Shown in pieces: positions 41,590 through 51,027 of a DNA stretch of 64,000 bases (positions are counted from its first letter, which is position 1; every line of letters begins with the position of its first letter). The notes beneath the pieces are model-generated. The model searched no databases. It saw only the letters and a program-made list of their open reading frames with translations, and had not been told where the DNA came from. A program made the position numbers and the translations under genes. Source of the stretch: Acaudatibacter sp050729515. Its GTDB lineage: Bacteria; Pseudomonadota; Alphaproteobacteria; Caulobacterales; Caulobacteraceae. The stretch spans positions 1 to 64,000 of the forward strand of contig JBOHLG010000004.1 in NCBI GenBank assembly GCA_050729515.1, read 5' to 3'.

Positions 41590-43457
41590 GCCGCCGACGC
41601 GCTGGGTTTGGGGACGGCGGGGTTCAGGCTTCGCTTTGCGGAGGTGGGCAATTTGAGCCATCGCCGCCGCAGGCGTTCGGCAAGTTCGTCCCGTTCGCCT
41701 GCGAGTGCGGCCTGGACCTTGGCCGCCTCAGCGAGCTGACTTGCGAGCGCATCGCGTTCCGCGGTCAGCGCCGCCTGGGCCTGCGACATTTCAGCGATCT
41801 GCCTCGCGAGGCCGTCCCGCTCGGTGGCAAGCGCCGTCTGGTCCCTGGCCGCCTCAGCAAACTGTTTCGCGAGCGCGCTCCTTTCCGTGGCCAGCGCCGC
41901 ATGGGCGTGACCCGCTTCGGCGAGCCGGCCCGTAAGGCCACCGCGCTCGATGGCGAGCGCTTCGCGGGCGTACGTCATTTCGGTCAGCTGGCCAGCAAGG
42001 CCATTACGTTCTGCTGCAAGCGCCGTGTGGGCCTGCGCCGCTTCGGCGAGCTGACCCGCAAGGCCGTCGCGCTCGGCGGCGAGCGCCACCTGGGCCTGCG
42101 ACAGTTCGGCGATACGTCCGGTGAGGGCGTCACGATCGGCGGCTAACGCCGCCTGGCCTTGAGACAACTCGGCAACCCGACCTGCAAGTCCATCCCGCTC
42201 CGCGCTAAGCGCCACGCGGACCAGCGACAAGGCGGAGACCTGTCCTGCTAGATCATCCCGCTCGGCGACGAGCGTCGCTTTAGCCTGCGACTGCTCGACC
42301 ATCTGTCCGGCAAGGACGTCACGTTCGGCGGCGAGCGCCGCGAGCGTCGGCTCCGCCGCTCCGACGCGATCAGCGAGCGCATTCCTCTCATCGGCGCTCG
42401 CGTTCATGGCGACGTGCGCTTCGTCGATATCCTTTTCGAGAGTTTGGATTCTTGCCGCCAGGGCCCGGCGCAGGCTCGTGGCGTAGAACTCGCTTCGCTC
42501 CCACTCGGCGAGCGCTTCGCCCTTCAATTGGGCGAGGAAGTCCCTCGAGCGCGCGTCTTTCAGCATCGAGGCGATCGATTTGGTGAACTGTTCGATGCTG
42601 TCGACGAAGGCTGCCTTGGAGGAGACCTCGACCACTGAGCCTTCGAAGGAGGCCCTGGCGTCGGAGAGGTCGACCGGAGCCCGCAGCAACTCTGAGAGGC
42701 GGTTTTCCGCGATCCCCCGGTATTCAGGATCGGCCGAGAGGGACGTGAGATCGACCGTGAGATCCGCCTCGGCGGCGGCGATGGCGTAGAGGTAGAGGTG
42801 CGTGAAAAGGAAGGCGAGGAACATCTTCTCGTCATTCGGCAAGATCGTTCTCGCCTGTGTCCAGTCGTCGATCTCACGCAGGGTGGCGTCATGGCGCGAG
42901 GCTTTGAGGATCGTGTCGACCTGCATCAGGAAGTACGGGTTCCCGGCTACCGCGTGACGAGAACAAGAAGCCCACTGGTGGAAGAGGTTGCGATGGAGAA
43001 GGATGGTCGTGCCGCCGAATTCGCGACGAAGAGCGCCGATGCGGCCTAAGGTTCGCTTGTCCGCCAACACTGGAATTTTGCCATGTTCGCGAGCCACGGC
43101 TATGAGCCGCGCCACATAGGCGTGCTCGGCTTCCGAAAGCGCCCCGCCAAAACCGCCATCGGGGATGAATTGCTCGAGCGCCATTTCCGGCTGGTACCCG
43201 GGTATGCCGGTTCCCTCACCGAAGAGGGGCATCGATTCCAAGAAATAGGGCGCCAGCGGTGGATGATTGGATTCCCAAAAGCTGGAATCGACGCTGAGCG
43301 CTGAACGCGCATCGCTCAGAGCGAAGGATTCGTGGAAGATCTCGTAATAGGCCCATGTCGACGCAAGGCTCCGTATCTTGCCCCACAGCCAAGTGCTCCC
43401 GGTGCGAAAGCCCGAATGGAGAAAAACCACCGGGAGTTCGTCAACGTTCTGCTCCAC
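41478..43457 (-). CDS. Sulfotransferase-like protein with 21-residue coiled-coil repeats
   Basis: About 659 residues. The N-terminal half starts VVFLHSGFRTGSTWLWGKIR, a 5'-phosphosulfate-binding loop of PAPS sulfotransferases, then YYEIFHESFALSDARSALS and TTILLHRNLFHQWASCSRHA, a 3'-phosphate-binding-like element. The C-terminal part is ten to eleven exact-register 21-residue units such as AALAAERDGLAGQLAEAAQA, forming an uninterrupted coiled coil. The last 37 residues are encoded antisense to the end of the cation exporter gene. I chose GTG 43457 (after GAGGGGGGG); ATG 43568 would add a basic 37-residue leader. The gene opens the polysaccharide locus, so sulfation of the polymer or of a carrier is a possible role. 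Confidence 0.75.
   Translation of the reverse strand: MEQNVDELPVVFLHSGFRTGSTWLWGKIRSLASTWAYYEIFHESFALSDARSALSVDSSFWESNHPPLAPYFLESMPLFGEGTGIPGYQPEMALEQFIPDGGFGGALSEAEHAYVARLIAVAREHGKIPVLADKRTLGRIGALRREFGGTTILLHRNLFHQWASCSRHAVAGNPYFLMQVDTILKASRHDATLREIDDWTQARTILPNDEKMFLAFLFTHLYLYAIAAAEADLTVDLTSLSADPEYRGIAENRLSELLRAPVDLSDARASFEGSVVEVSSKAAFVDSIEQFTKSIASMLKDARSRDFLAQLKGEALAEWERSEFYATSLRRALAARIQTLEKDIDEAHVAMNASADERNALADRVGAAEPTLAALAAERDVLAGQMVEQSQAKATLVAERDDLAGQVSALSLVRVALSAERDGLAGRVAELSQGQAALAADRDALTGRIAELSQAQVALAAERDGLAGQLAEAAQAHTALAAERNGLAGQLTEMTYAREALAIERGGLTGRLAEAGHAHAALATERSALAKQFAEAARDQTALATERDGLARQIAEMSQAQAALTAERDALASQLAEAAKVQAALAGERDELAERLRRRWLKLPTSAKRSLNPAVPKPSASAAQTTSSAARSQASRPWPASIWKVAWWIRKRARRSSQA
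41649..42341 (-). repeat. Tandem 63-bp minisatellite (11 units) encoding a coiled coil
   Basis: Eleven units in perfect 63-base register (unit 1 begins at 42341, unit 11 at 41711; the last is degenerate at its end), each encoding 21 residues of the form xALAAERDGLAGQLAExxQAx, that is three heptads. The units differ in third-position and surface residues but no indel breaks the period. This indicates expansion by recombination or slippage under selection to keep heptad phase. Not CRISPR: no spacers, and fully coding. Confidence 0.9.
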
Positions 43458-43723
43458 AATCCCCCCCTCGGCGCATCGCGTCTTCGCCGCCTCTTGTCGG
43501 CTGCTGCCGCGGGACGGGCGTGACCGGGATTTCTGCGCTATCGGAGTCCGGTTCTGTCGTGCGGCCATGGGCGAACCTCGCCGCACCAGCTTAAGGCGCC
43601 CTCTTCCGCCTTGGGAACCCATGATCAAGTCGAAGCTCGGTGACGCGTACGGAGCATTCGGCCGCTTCTCGCCTCAATCGCCGACTCGGCTTCCAATAAC
43701 ATCAATCGGAACGGAGGCCTGAG

Positions 43724-44707
43724 GTGCGCGACGCCTTTCCTTCGCCCGCGCCAATCATCTTCCCGCTTGGGGGGCGCAGGGTGTGGGTCGCTGGACACAC
43801 CGGTCTTGTCGGAAGCGCTCTCCTCCGCCGCCTCGCGACCGAAGGCTGTGAGATTGTCGTCGCGCCGCGCTCCGAGCTCGATCTCACGCGCCAAGCCGAG
43901 GTCGAGGGGTGGGTGGAGCGCGTGCATCCCGAGGCGGTCTTCGTCGCGGGCGGCAAGGTGGGCGGCATAGCCGCCAACGACAGCCAACCAGCGGATTTCC
44001 TCTACGACAACCTTATGATCCAGGCGAACATCGTCGAAGCCGCGCGCCGAGCCGGCGCCGCCAAGGTGATGTTGCTGGGATCGAGCTGCATCTATCCCAG
44101 GCTCGCGCCCCAACCCATCGCCGAGGATGCTCTCCTCACTGGCCCGCTGGAAGCCACCAATCAGTGGTACGCCATCTCCAAGATCGCCGCCCTGCGCCTC
44201 GGCCAGGCCTACCGTCGCCAGTTCGGCTTCGACGTGGTTAGCGCCATGCCGACCAATCTCTACGGCCCTGGCGACAACTACGACCCGGCCTCGAGCCACG
44301 TCCTGCCCGCGATGATCCGCAAGGCCTGCGAGGCCGCGCAGCGCTGCGAACCCTCGATTGCGCTCTGGGGCTCGGGCGAGGCCCGCCGCGAGTTCCTCCA
44401 CGCCGACGACTGCGCCGACGCCCTCGTGTTCCTCATGAAGCGATGGTCCTCCGAGGAGCCGGTCAACGTCGGCTCAGGCGAGGAAGTTTCGATCGCTGAG
44501 CTCGCCGAGATGATTGCCCAATCGGCCGGATTTTCCGGAGCCATCCTCTGCGACCGCTCGCGCCCGGATGGGACCCCGCGCAAGCTTCTCGATTGCAGCC
44601 GGCTGCTGGCTCTGGGTTGGCGACCGAGGATCCCACTCGCCGATGGCATCGCGGAGGCCGTGCGGCGCTTCGCCGCCGGACTGGAAGACTCATGCCTGGC
44701 TGCGTGA
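43724..44707 (+). CDS. fcl: GDP-L-fucose synthase
   Basis: A 327-residue extended SDR: VWVAGHTGLVGSALLRRLAT (NADP-binding), VMLLGSSCIYPRLAPQPIAE, WYAISKIAALRLGQAYRRQF (YxxxK) and MPTNLYGPGDNYDPASSHVL. It epimerises and reduces GDP-4-keto-6-deoxymannose to GDP-L-fucose. GTG start with GGAGG upstream. It converges tail-to-tail with the rmd-like gene (18-base overlap) and needs the Gmd product made by the gene beyond it. Confidence 0.95.
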   Translation: MRDAFPSPAPIIFPLGGRRVWVAGHTGLVGSALLRRLATEGCEIVVAPRSELDLTRQAEVEGWVERVHPEAVFVAGGKVGGIAANDSQPADFLYDNLMIQANIVEAARRAGAAKVMLLGSSCIYPRLAPQPIAEDALLTGPLEATNQWYAISKIAALRLGQAYRRQFGFDVVSAMPTNLYGPGDNYDPASSHVLPAMIRKACEAAQRCEPSIALWGSGEARREFLHADDCADALVFLMKRWSSEEPVNVGSGEEVSIAELAEMIAQSAGFSGAILCDRSRPDGTPRKLLDCSRLLALGWRPRIPLADGIAEAVRRFAAGLEDSCLAA

Positions 44708-45655
44708 AATCCTGGCTTCTCGGGCGCGATAGGCTTCGAGCACCTCGACGATGGTCTCGGAAATCGGATGGACCGGCCTCCAGCCGGTGAGCGATTCCAA
44801 TTTCGAGGCATCGCCGACCGAGTTCCTGGCCTGCCGCCCGCGCAGCCTCGCCGGATCGACGCGCACCTCGAAAGGCGTACGCGCCACGCCGCGCAGGATC
44901 TCCACCGCCTCGCCGATCTCGATCACCGCGCCCGAGGCGATGTTAACCGTGAGCCTCAAAGGCCCATCGAGCGCGATGAGGCGCAGATAAGCTTCGACGA
45001 CGTCGCGAACGTCCAAGAAGTCCAGCCGATCGGAAAGAGCGCCCACCTGCATCACCGGCGCCTGGCGGCCAGCTTCGATCCGAGCGAGCTGCGCGGCGAA
45101 GGCGGGAATGACGAACCGCTCATCCTGACCCGGCCCGGTGTGGTTGAACGGCCGGCAGATGATGAGGCGCTGATCTGCTCCGAGCACGTCGGCGAGCATC
45201 GCCTCGGCCGCCGCCTTGGAGCGGGCGTAGACGTTGAGCGGCGCAAGCGCGGTCATCTCATTGGCGGGGCCGTCGGCGAGGTTCGCCCCATAGACCTCGG
45301 AGGTCGAGGCGTAGAGGAAGGCCGCGCCCGGGGCATGGCGCGCAACCGCCGACGCGAGATTGTAGCTCGCCCCAAAGTTCACCCGCCACGCCGACTCGGC
45401 GGACCGAGCCGCATCCATCACCGAGGCCTGGGCGGCGAGATGGATGATGAGATCCGGCCGGGCCCCGCCGACCAGATCGGCGACGCCTGCGGGTTCGCAG
45501 AGATCGCACGCCGCAACCTCCCAGTCTTCCATCTTCGCAAGTTCCGCCGGCAACACGGCGGCGAGACGGCGCGCCTCCGGCAGCCGATCGGTCAGCGCGG
45601 CGCGCAGCCAGCCGCCGACGAATCCTGCCGCGCCGGTCAGAAGGATGCTTTTCAG
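44690..45655 (-). CDS. rmd: GDP-6-deoxy-D-mannose (GDP-rhamnose) reductase-like SDR, non-ATG start
   Basis: About 321 residues. The Rossmann motif LLTGAAGFVGGWLRAAL is intact only if the protein starts upstream of the first ATG/GTG/TTG. The best start is CTG at 45655, eight bases after a GGAG (45667-45664) and two codons after the in-frame gmd stop TGA. Further motifs: FLYASTSEVYGAN, LNVYARSKAAAEAML (YxxxK) and CRPFNHTGPGQDERF. It reduces GDP-4-keto-6-deoxymannose to GDP-D-rhamnose. Reductase versus epimerase/dehydratase relatives are separated only by context: the gene follows gmd. Confidence 0.85.
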   Translation of the reverse strand: MKSILLTGAAGFVGGWLRAALTDRLPEARRLAAVLPAELAKMEDWEVAACDLCEPAGVADLVGGARPDLIIHLAAQASVMDAARSAESAWRVNFGASYNLASAVARHAPGAAFLYASTSEVYGANLADGPANEMTALAPLNVYARSKAAAEAMLADVLGADQRLIICRPFNHTGPGQDERFVIPAFAAQLARIEAGRQAPVMQVGALSDRLDFLDVRDVVEAYLRLIALDGPLRLTVNIASGAVIEIGEAVEILRGVARTPFEVRVDPARLRGRQARNSVGDASKLESLTGWRPVHPISETIVEVLEAYRAREARISRSQA

Positions 45656-45658
45656 CGT

Positions 45659-46708
45659 TCAGGCTCCAGAGGGACCATGTTCCGAACGAACATTTGCGCG
45701 GACCGCCTCTTCAGATCGGGAGTTGTGACGCGACACGCGCTCGAGATCGGCCTCGACCATTTCCCGGATCATCTCTTCGAGGCTGATCTGCGGTGACCAG
45801 CCGAGCCTCGCCCGCGCCTTCGAGGGATCGCCGAGCAGGATATCCACTTCGGCCGGTCGGTAGAGAGCCGGATCGATCACCACATGCCGATCCATGGGAA
45901 GGCTCACGTGATCGAAGGCGATGGCGCACATTTCCCGCACCGTGGTCGTACGGCCGCTCGCCACCACGTAGTCGTCTGGCGCGTCCTGCTGGAGCATCAG
46001 CCACATGGCCCGCACATAGTCGCTCGCGTGACCCCAGTCGCGCCGGGCGTCGATGTTGCCCAGCCGCAGCTCGTCAGCGAGCCCGAGCTTGATCCGCGCC
46101 ACGCTGTCGGTGACTTTGCGGGTGACGAACTCCACGCCGCGCAGCGGGCTCTCATGATTGAAGAGGATTCCCGAGGAGGCGTGGAGGGCGAAGCTCTCGC
46201 GATAGTTGACCGTGATCCAGTGGCCGTAGAGTTTGGCGACTCCATAGGGCGAGCGGGGGTGAAAGGGCGTGGCTTCGCTCTGCACCGGCTCGGCGATCTT
46301 GCCGAACATCTCCGAGGAAGAGGCCTGGTAGAATCGCGCTTTGGGGGCTACCAGCCGCATCGCCTCCAGCATGTTGGTGACTCCGAGCGCCGTTACCTGG
46401 CCGGTGAGGACGGGCTGCTGCCAGGAGGAGAAGACGAACGACTGAGCAGCGAGATTGTAGATCTCGTCCGGCTGCACGGCCTCCAAGATCCGCAGGATGC
46501 TGGAGAGATCGACCAGGTTGCCGTCGTGCAGGTTCAGCCGATCGGCGATGCCGAGCCAGCGCAGGCGATGGTCCGCCACGCCCAGGTGCGAGGATCGACG
46601 GACAAGGCCATTGACTTCATAACCCTTGGCGAGCAGCAACTCGGCGAGATAGGCCCCGTCCTGACCGGTGATTCCGGTGATGAGGGCGCATCGCGCTTTG
46701 GTCCCCAA
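45659..46708 (-). CDS. gmd: GDP-mannose 4,6-dehydratase
   Basis: A 349-residue extended SDR: ALITGITGQDGAYLAELLL, NLAAQSFVFSSWQQPVLTGQ, FYQASSSEMFGKIAEP, PYGVAKLYGHWITVNYRES (YxxxK) and GNIDARRDWGHASDYVRAMW. It turns GDP-mannose into GDP-4-keto-6-deoxymannose, the common precursor of GDP-fucose (fcl) and GDP-rhamnose (rmd), both encoded beside it. TTG start at 46708 after GGAAAG. It ends in frame with the rmd gene, separated by only its TGA and one codon. Confidence 0.96.
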   Translation of the reverse strand: MGTKARCALITGITGQDGAYLAELLLAKGYEVNGLVRRSSHLGVADHRLRWLGIADRLNLHDGNLVDLSSILRILEAVQPDEIYNLAAQSFVFSSWQQPVLTGQVTALGVTNMLEAMRLVAPKARFYQASSSEMFGKIAEPVQSEATPFHPRSPYGVAKLYGHWITVNYRESFALHASSGILFNHESPLRGVEFVTRKVTDSVARIKLGLADELRLGNIDARRDWGHASDYVRAMWLMLQQDAPDDYVVASGRTTTVREMCAIAFDHVSLPMDRHVVIDPALYRPAEVDILLGDPSKARARLGWSPQISLEEMIREMVEADLERVSRHNSRSEEAVRANVRSEHGPSGA

Positions 46709-46722
46709 ACGCTTTCCTCCAC

Positions 46723-48309
46723 TTACAGGAGACTGGCCGCATCGGGCCGAGCCGCGCCTACGACATGAAGAATGTCCGCAGCAACATCAGACCACGTTCG
46801 CTCTCGAAAGTTCTCCAGGATCTCGGCCTGACGCCGGGACCGGTAGTCGGTATCGCCGGCCATGCGTCGAACCGCCGTGACGCCACTTTCGAGGTTCGTC
46901 GGGTCGATGTAGTCGACCAACCCGTCGCCGACTTCAATGATCGAACTTGTCGCCGAAGCTATGCACGGCTTGCCGTAGGCCAAGCTCTCGCCCACCGGAA
47001 GTCCCCAGCCCTCAACCAGGCTAGGATAGACTGTGAAAAGGCAGCCTTCATAGAGATCGGCCAACGCCCGATCACCAAGGCCCTGCGCCAGGTGAACTCT
47101 TCCCTTTAGATGACTGGAAGATTGGATGTGCCCGAGAACGGTCTCTGAACCCCATGCGGAGCGTCCGGCGAGCACGAGGTCTGGAATCGCAAATCCTTCC
47201 TCGATGAGCCGTCGCCAAACCTCGAACGCATAAGCATGATTCTTCCTCGGCTCCAGGGTCGCGACATAAAGGACAAACGCGGCGCCCTCGAGCTGAGGAA
47301 GCCCGAGCACCTTGGCTTCCGCCGCGCGCTCGCAGAGGCGCGTCGCGGCCAGCTTCACCACACGAGTGTCGGGCGGAGAATCCGCCGGATTCCAAACCCG
47401 GCGAATCTCTCGGGCGTTGAATTCCGAACTCGTCAGCAAAAGATCGGCGACGTCGCCCAACGATCTGAAACCCGATGCGAAGTCTTTGACGATAGTCGGA
47501 TCGCAGAGTTTTGGATGGGTCAGAGGAATAACGTCAAATACGAACGCGCAAACGCGTGCTCCTTGAGTTTTTGCGTGGCCCAATTGTTTGGAGTTGAAGT
47601 TAGCGCCCCAGGAGGCGCCAACCACGACGATTGCATCTCCTTGGCCCGGGTCGCAGAGGAAGGCTCTTCCCTCGATCTCCTCAATCCGCGCTCTCAAAAC
47701 TTCTTGGTCGAGATCAGCGTTCCAGACGAAATTGAGCAGACGTTCGAGATCGAGAGCTGAGAGGCGCCAGAAGTTGCCCGTCCGGGCGACGTGAAGGGGA
47801 TCGGCGAATCCTATTGCGAGTTCCGTCGAGGCGTCGGAAAGAACCCGTTCGATGAGGGCCGTCTGAAGCCGTTGAATGCCCGAAAGAGTCCTGTTCGCTT
47901 TCAGATAGGCCAGGAGATCCTGGATCGAGAGAAATATTCTGAACGGCGAGGCGTTTCTGGTCGTCGCAGGCGGCAGCTCGGACAACTTCGCCATTTCTTC
48001 TGCGGTGGCTCGATTGGGTTGGAGCCGCCAAGAAGCTGAAAGGCTCGCCAGAGCTCCAACGCGGTCCCCGAGCGCCACTCGGACTTTCGCCAGTTGGATC
48101 GCGGCCTCAAAGCTCGACCTATCAAACTCGACGGACTTGCGCAGGTAGAACTCCGCCTTCCGGGAATGACTACTATCAAGAGCGCGGCGGCCCAATCCGG
48201 CGCAAAGTCGCGCCAACTGACGCCGCATCGTCCAAGCCGGCTTTTCGCTGGGCAGCTCCGCGTCAGGCGCGTCGCGGAGCTCCCCCTTCCTATTGATTGA
48301 CGCCTTCAT
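46723..48309 (-). CDS. Glycosyltransferase family 4 with N-terminal TPR-like region
   Basis: A 528-residue protein. Residues about 25-115 are helical and TPR-like (RKAEFYLRKSVEFDRSSFEA, ALGDRVGALASLSASWRLQP). The rest is a GT-B enzyme: FVLYVATLEPRKNHAYAFEV, RVHLAQGLGDRALADLYEGC and LFTVYPSLVEGWGLPVGESL, with the conserved E of the EX7E motif in the last. It transfers a sugar from an activated nucleotide during polymer assembly. It is probably cotranscribed with gmd/rmd (14 bases apart). Confidence 0.88.
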   Translation of the reverse strand: MKASINRKGELRDAPDAELPSEKPAWTMRRQLARLCAGLGRRALDSSHSRKAEFYLRKSVEFDRSSFEAAIQLAKVRVALGDRVGALASLSASWRLQPNRATAEEMAKLSELPPATTRNASPFRIFLSIQDLLAYLKANRTLSGIQRLQTALIERVLSDASTELAIGFADPLHVARTGNFWRLSALDLERLLNFVWNADLDQEVLRARIEEIEGRAFLCDPGQGDAIVVVGASWGANFNSKQLGHAKTQGARVCAFVFDVIPLTHPKLCDPTIVKDFASGFRSLGDVADLLLTSSEFNAREIRRVWNPADSPPDTRVVKLAATRLCERAAEAKVLGLPQLEGAAFVLYVATLEPRKNHAYAFEVWRRLIEEGFAIPDLVLAGRSAWGSETVLGHIQSSSHLKGRVHLAQGLGDRALADLYEGCLFTVYPSLVEGWGLPVGESLAYGKPCIASATSSIIEVGDGLVDYIDPTNLESGVTAVRRMAGDTDYRSRRQAEILENFRERTWSDVAADILHVVGAARPDAASLL

Positions 48310-48438
48310 GTCCGACGAGGCGAACCTTCCTTGAGCATACCTACCCGATTGTGCGAAAGTCGGCCGCCGCGCAACCTCGCGCGGACTTGAGCCGCCAAGC
48401 TCGAATTCCCTTGGCGCTTAGCCCCGGAGCAAAAACGC

Positions 48439-49287
48439 ATGGGAGTACGTGCGATCCGTCGGCGGATTGGACGCATCCTCGGAATCGAAAAAGCGGACCA
48501 TCGCGTCGTTCTGAGCAAGGCAAATTCTCTGAGGGACTCCAACCGCCCCGCAGAGGCTGCCGAGCAATATCGCCTGGCGCTGGCTTATCCCAAAACACCT
48601 CCGGAGGTCAGGACGCAATATGCGAATATGCTCAAAGATTCCGGCCAATATGATCTAGCATATTCTGAGTATATTAGGTACCTGACACTAAATCCAGAGG
48701 ACGCAGATACACATCTCCAGTTGGGACATCTGTTCAAATTGAAGGGCGATCGAGAACAGGCCATTCGACACTACCGCGTTGCGTCCCAGGCATCGCCGCC
48801 GTCGGAGGACGCCCAGAACGAACTCTTCATTCTGGGAGAAGCCCTTCCGGAGATCCAGATTCAGACAGTGAGCTATCCGCCTCCGAAAACCCACGCTGTA
48901 GCGCACGGTCCGGTTTCTTCAAGTTGGTCGTTACCTCAGCTTGCTGAGTACGTGACGCGCCTCAGCATGACGGTCGAAAATCTCGCTTCGACCGCAGCCC
49001 CGGCTGCCTACAGCCGCACAGAGAATCGTCAGCCGTCTCAGGAGATTGCCAACCAGTGGTACGAAGTGGTTCCATTGGTGATCAACATGAACGCCGCAAT
49101 TGCAAAAATGGCGGCCGACCTGGAGCGCCTCTCAGAATGGACACACCGTGAACTGGCGCTCCTGAGACGGGAGGACGACACAAGCGCAAATCCTGATTCC
49201 GCCCCCGAACGGGCCACCCCGCATGCCAAAACCGCCGCGCCACGTTCCACGACCCGGCGGCTAATGGCCACGGACCACTCGAATTGA
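48439..49287 (+). CDS. TPR-repeat protein
   Basis: A 282-residue protein. The N-terminal half has three TPR-like units (LSKANSLRDSNRPAEAAEQYR, RTQYANMLKDSGQYDLAYSE, LQLGHLFKLKGDREQAIRHY). The C-terminal half is low-complexity with a predicted helical segment (NMNAAIAKMAADLERLSEWT) and no recognised domain. No signal peptide or membrane helix. It sits head-to-head with a TPR-bearing glycosyltransferase and before two others, so a scaffold role in polysaccharide assembly is plausible. Confidence 0.7.
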   Translation: MGVRAIRRRIGRILGIEKADHRVVLSKANSLRDSNRPAEAAEQYRLALAYPKTPPEVRTQYANMLKDSGQYDLAYSEYIRYLTLNPEDADTHLQLGHLFKLKGDREQAIRHYRVASQASPPSEDAQNELFILGEALPEIQIQTVSYPPPKTHAVAHGPVSSSWSLPQLAEYVTRLSMTVENLASTAAPAAYSRTENRQPSQEIANQWYEVVPLVINMNAAIAKMAADLERLSEWTHRELALLRREDDTSANPDSAPERATPHAKTAAPRSTTRRLMATDHSN

Positions 49288-49350
49288 TTCCGCCCATCTT
49301 TCGTTTTGCGCGACGGTGGACGTTTGCCACTTGATTTAGCATCTCGCACG

Positions 49351-51027
49351 ATGGTTCCGGAAAAGCGCGTCCTCTTCATCAGCAATTTCTACCCCCCGCT
49401 TGTCGTCGGGGGCGCGGAGATCGTCGCCCATCGTCACGCCACGGCGATGCGCGAGAATGGGTGGAACGTGCGCGTCTTTGCCGGCGCGCTGCCGACTTCC
49501 GAGTTGCGGCATGGCACGCTGTCCACGGATACGGTGGATGGTTTGACAGTGTATCGACTGGTACACCGCTCAATGGAACTTGAGGAAAACTTCAGATGGC
49601 CGCTGGCCAATCGCGTTCTCAAATCGATCCTGACGACATTCCAACCTCAGTGGATGCTCGCTCACAACCTGAGCGGCCTTGGCGTGGATCTGGTGAGAAT
49701 CGCGAGGGCTGCAGGCGTCCGAGCGGCGGTCACCCTTCACGACCACTGGGGTCATTGCTTCAAGGGAACCAGGCTGCGAAATGACGGGCAGTTATGTGGC
49801 GACCCTGATGAGTGCCATCTCTGTCGACCGACATTCTTCTCGAACGAACAGACCCTCCCCATACGCCTGAGGCGCGACTTCGTCGCACACCGTTTGGACG
49901 CGGCGGATGTCTTGATCAGCCCGAGCCAGAGCTTGGCGTCCATGTATATCGCGGCCGGATTCGGGTCGGACCGCATCGTGGTTCAATCCAACGGCATCGA
50001 TCTCAGCGCGATCCCATCCCGTCGGCGCTCACCGGGCGCGTTCGTGCGGTTCCTATGTGCGAGCTATCTCGGGGAGCATAAAGGGATTCCGAGTCTGCTC
50101 GACGCGATGACCGCTCTCGCCGGGCAAGCTACAATCGCCGGAAAATGGTCGATGACGATCGCAGGCGATGGGCATCTGGCGGATTTCGTGGAGGCGGCGA
50201 TCAAGAGCCGAAAGCTCACGAATTGCGTCACGTTTGTCGGCCGCCGGCCTCGAACCGGATTGATGTCTCTTCTCTCCGAGAGCGATGTCGTCGTCCTCCC
50301 CTCGACGTGGCCGGAAAACGAGCCCGTCATACTCCTCGAGGCGACAGCGTCGGGCGCCGCGCTCATCGCCAGCCGGGCCGGAGGAAACGCCGAGCTCGTG
50401 CAACACGGCAAGACGGGTCTTCTCTTCACTCCGGGCGACGCCGATGCGCTTGCCGCGGCCATGAGCGCGCTCATTCGCGATCCTAAGATGATCGAGGATA
50501 TGAGCCGCTTAAATCTCAACCGCCGGCCCACAATGGACGAGGGAAAGTCCGTCCGAAATCTCGAGTCGTTGTTGCGTGACTGCCCATCGGCGAAGCATCC
50601 GTCGAACCCGGTGATAATCTGCGACGGCCGAGCGGATTTTCGCACCAACCTGTCCATTCAGGTTCTGGCCAAGGCGCTCCCTCACCCGCGCCCACGACTG
50701 ATATGGCGCGAATGGGCTGAGAGCTCCGACTGGGATGACGCGCACGCCTATTGGCGATTCTCAGATGACGTCGACACCGCAAAGCTCGCGGAGCCGATCG
50801 AGCGGGGAGTCCCAATGATTCTTCCTTACAGCGAGGCGGCCCGAGCACTCGAGACGATTACGTCCAACGTTCACCTTTACAATGACTCTCGCGCACTTTG
50901 GAGCATCATCCAAGCATTGACCTCTGGCGAGCGCGTCCGCGATCCCTCCCCTGAGTTGATCGCCATGCGCCGGCGCTCGATCGCGCTCCGGCCCCAACGG
51001 GAATTCTACTTCGGAACCGGATTGTGA
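49351..51027 (+). CDS. Glycosyltransferase family 4, with C-terminal extension
   Basis: About 558 residues. N-terminal half: RVLFISNFYPPLVVGGAEIV (acceptor-side glycine-rich motif), LHDHWGHCFKGT with a Cys-rich insert CGDPDECHLCRP reminiscent of the small zinc-binding loops in some GT4s. C-terminal half: FLCASYLGEHKGIPSLLDAM, LPSTWPENEPVILLEATASG. A further 130 residues after the GT domain (FRTNLSIQVLAKALPHPRPR) are of unknown fold. ATG 49351 chosen because the open frame upstream has no conserved residues. Its stop overlaps the next start by four bases (GTGA). Confidence 0.85.
   Translation: MVPEKRVLFISNFYPPLVVGGAEIVAHRHATAMRENGWNVRVFAGALPTSELRHGTLSTDTVDGLTVYRLVHRSMELEENFRWPLANRVLKSILTTFQPQWMLAHNLSGLGVDLVRIARAAGVRAAVTLHDHWGHCFKGTRLRNDGQLCGDPDECHLCRPTFFSNEQTLPIRLRRDFVAHRLDAADVLISPSQSLASMYIAAGFGSDRIVVQSNGIDLSAIPSRRRSPGAFVRFLCASYLGEHKGIPSLLDAMTALAGQATIAGKWSMTIAGDGHLADFVEAAIKSRKLTNCVTFVGRRPRTGLMSLLSESDVVVLPSTWPENEPVILLEATASGAALIASRAGGNAELVQHGKTGLLFTPGDADALAAAMSALIRDPKMIEDMSRLNLNRRPTMDEGKSVRNLESLLRDCPSAKHPSNPVIICDGRADFRTNLSIQVLAKALPHPRPRLIWREWAESSDWDDAHAYWRFSDDVDTAKLAEPIERGVPMILPYSEAARALETITSNVHLYNDSRALWSIIQALTSGERVRDPSPELIAMRRRSIALRPQREFYFGTGL

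Noticed and set aside
41649..42341. CRISPR array
   Set aside because: The 63-bp repeats are contiguous, diverged and fully coding; there are no spacers and no cas genes.
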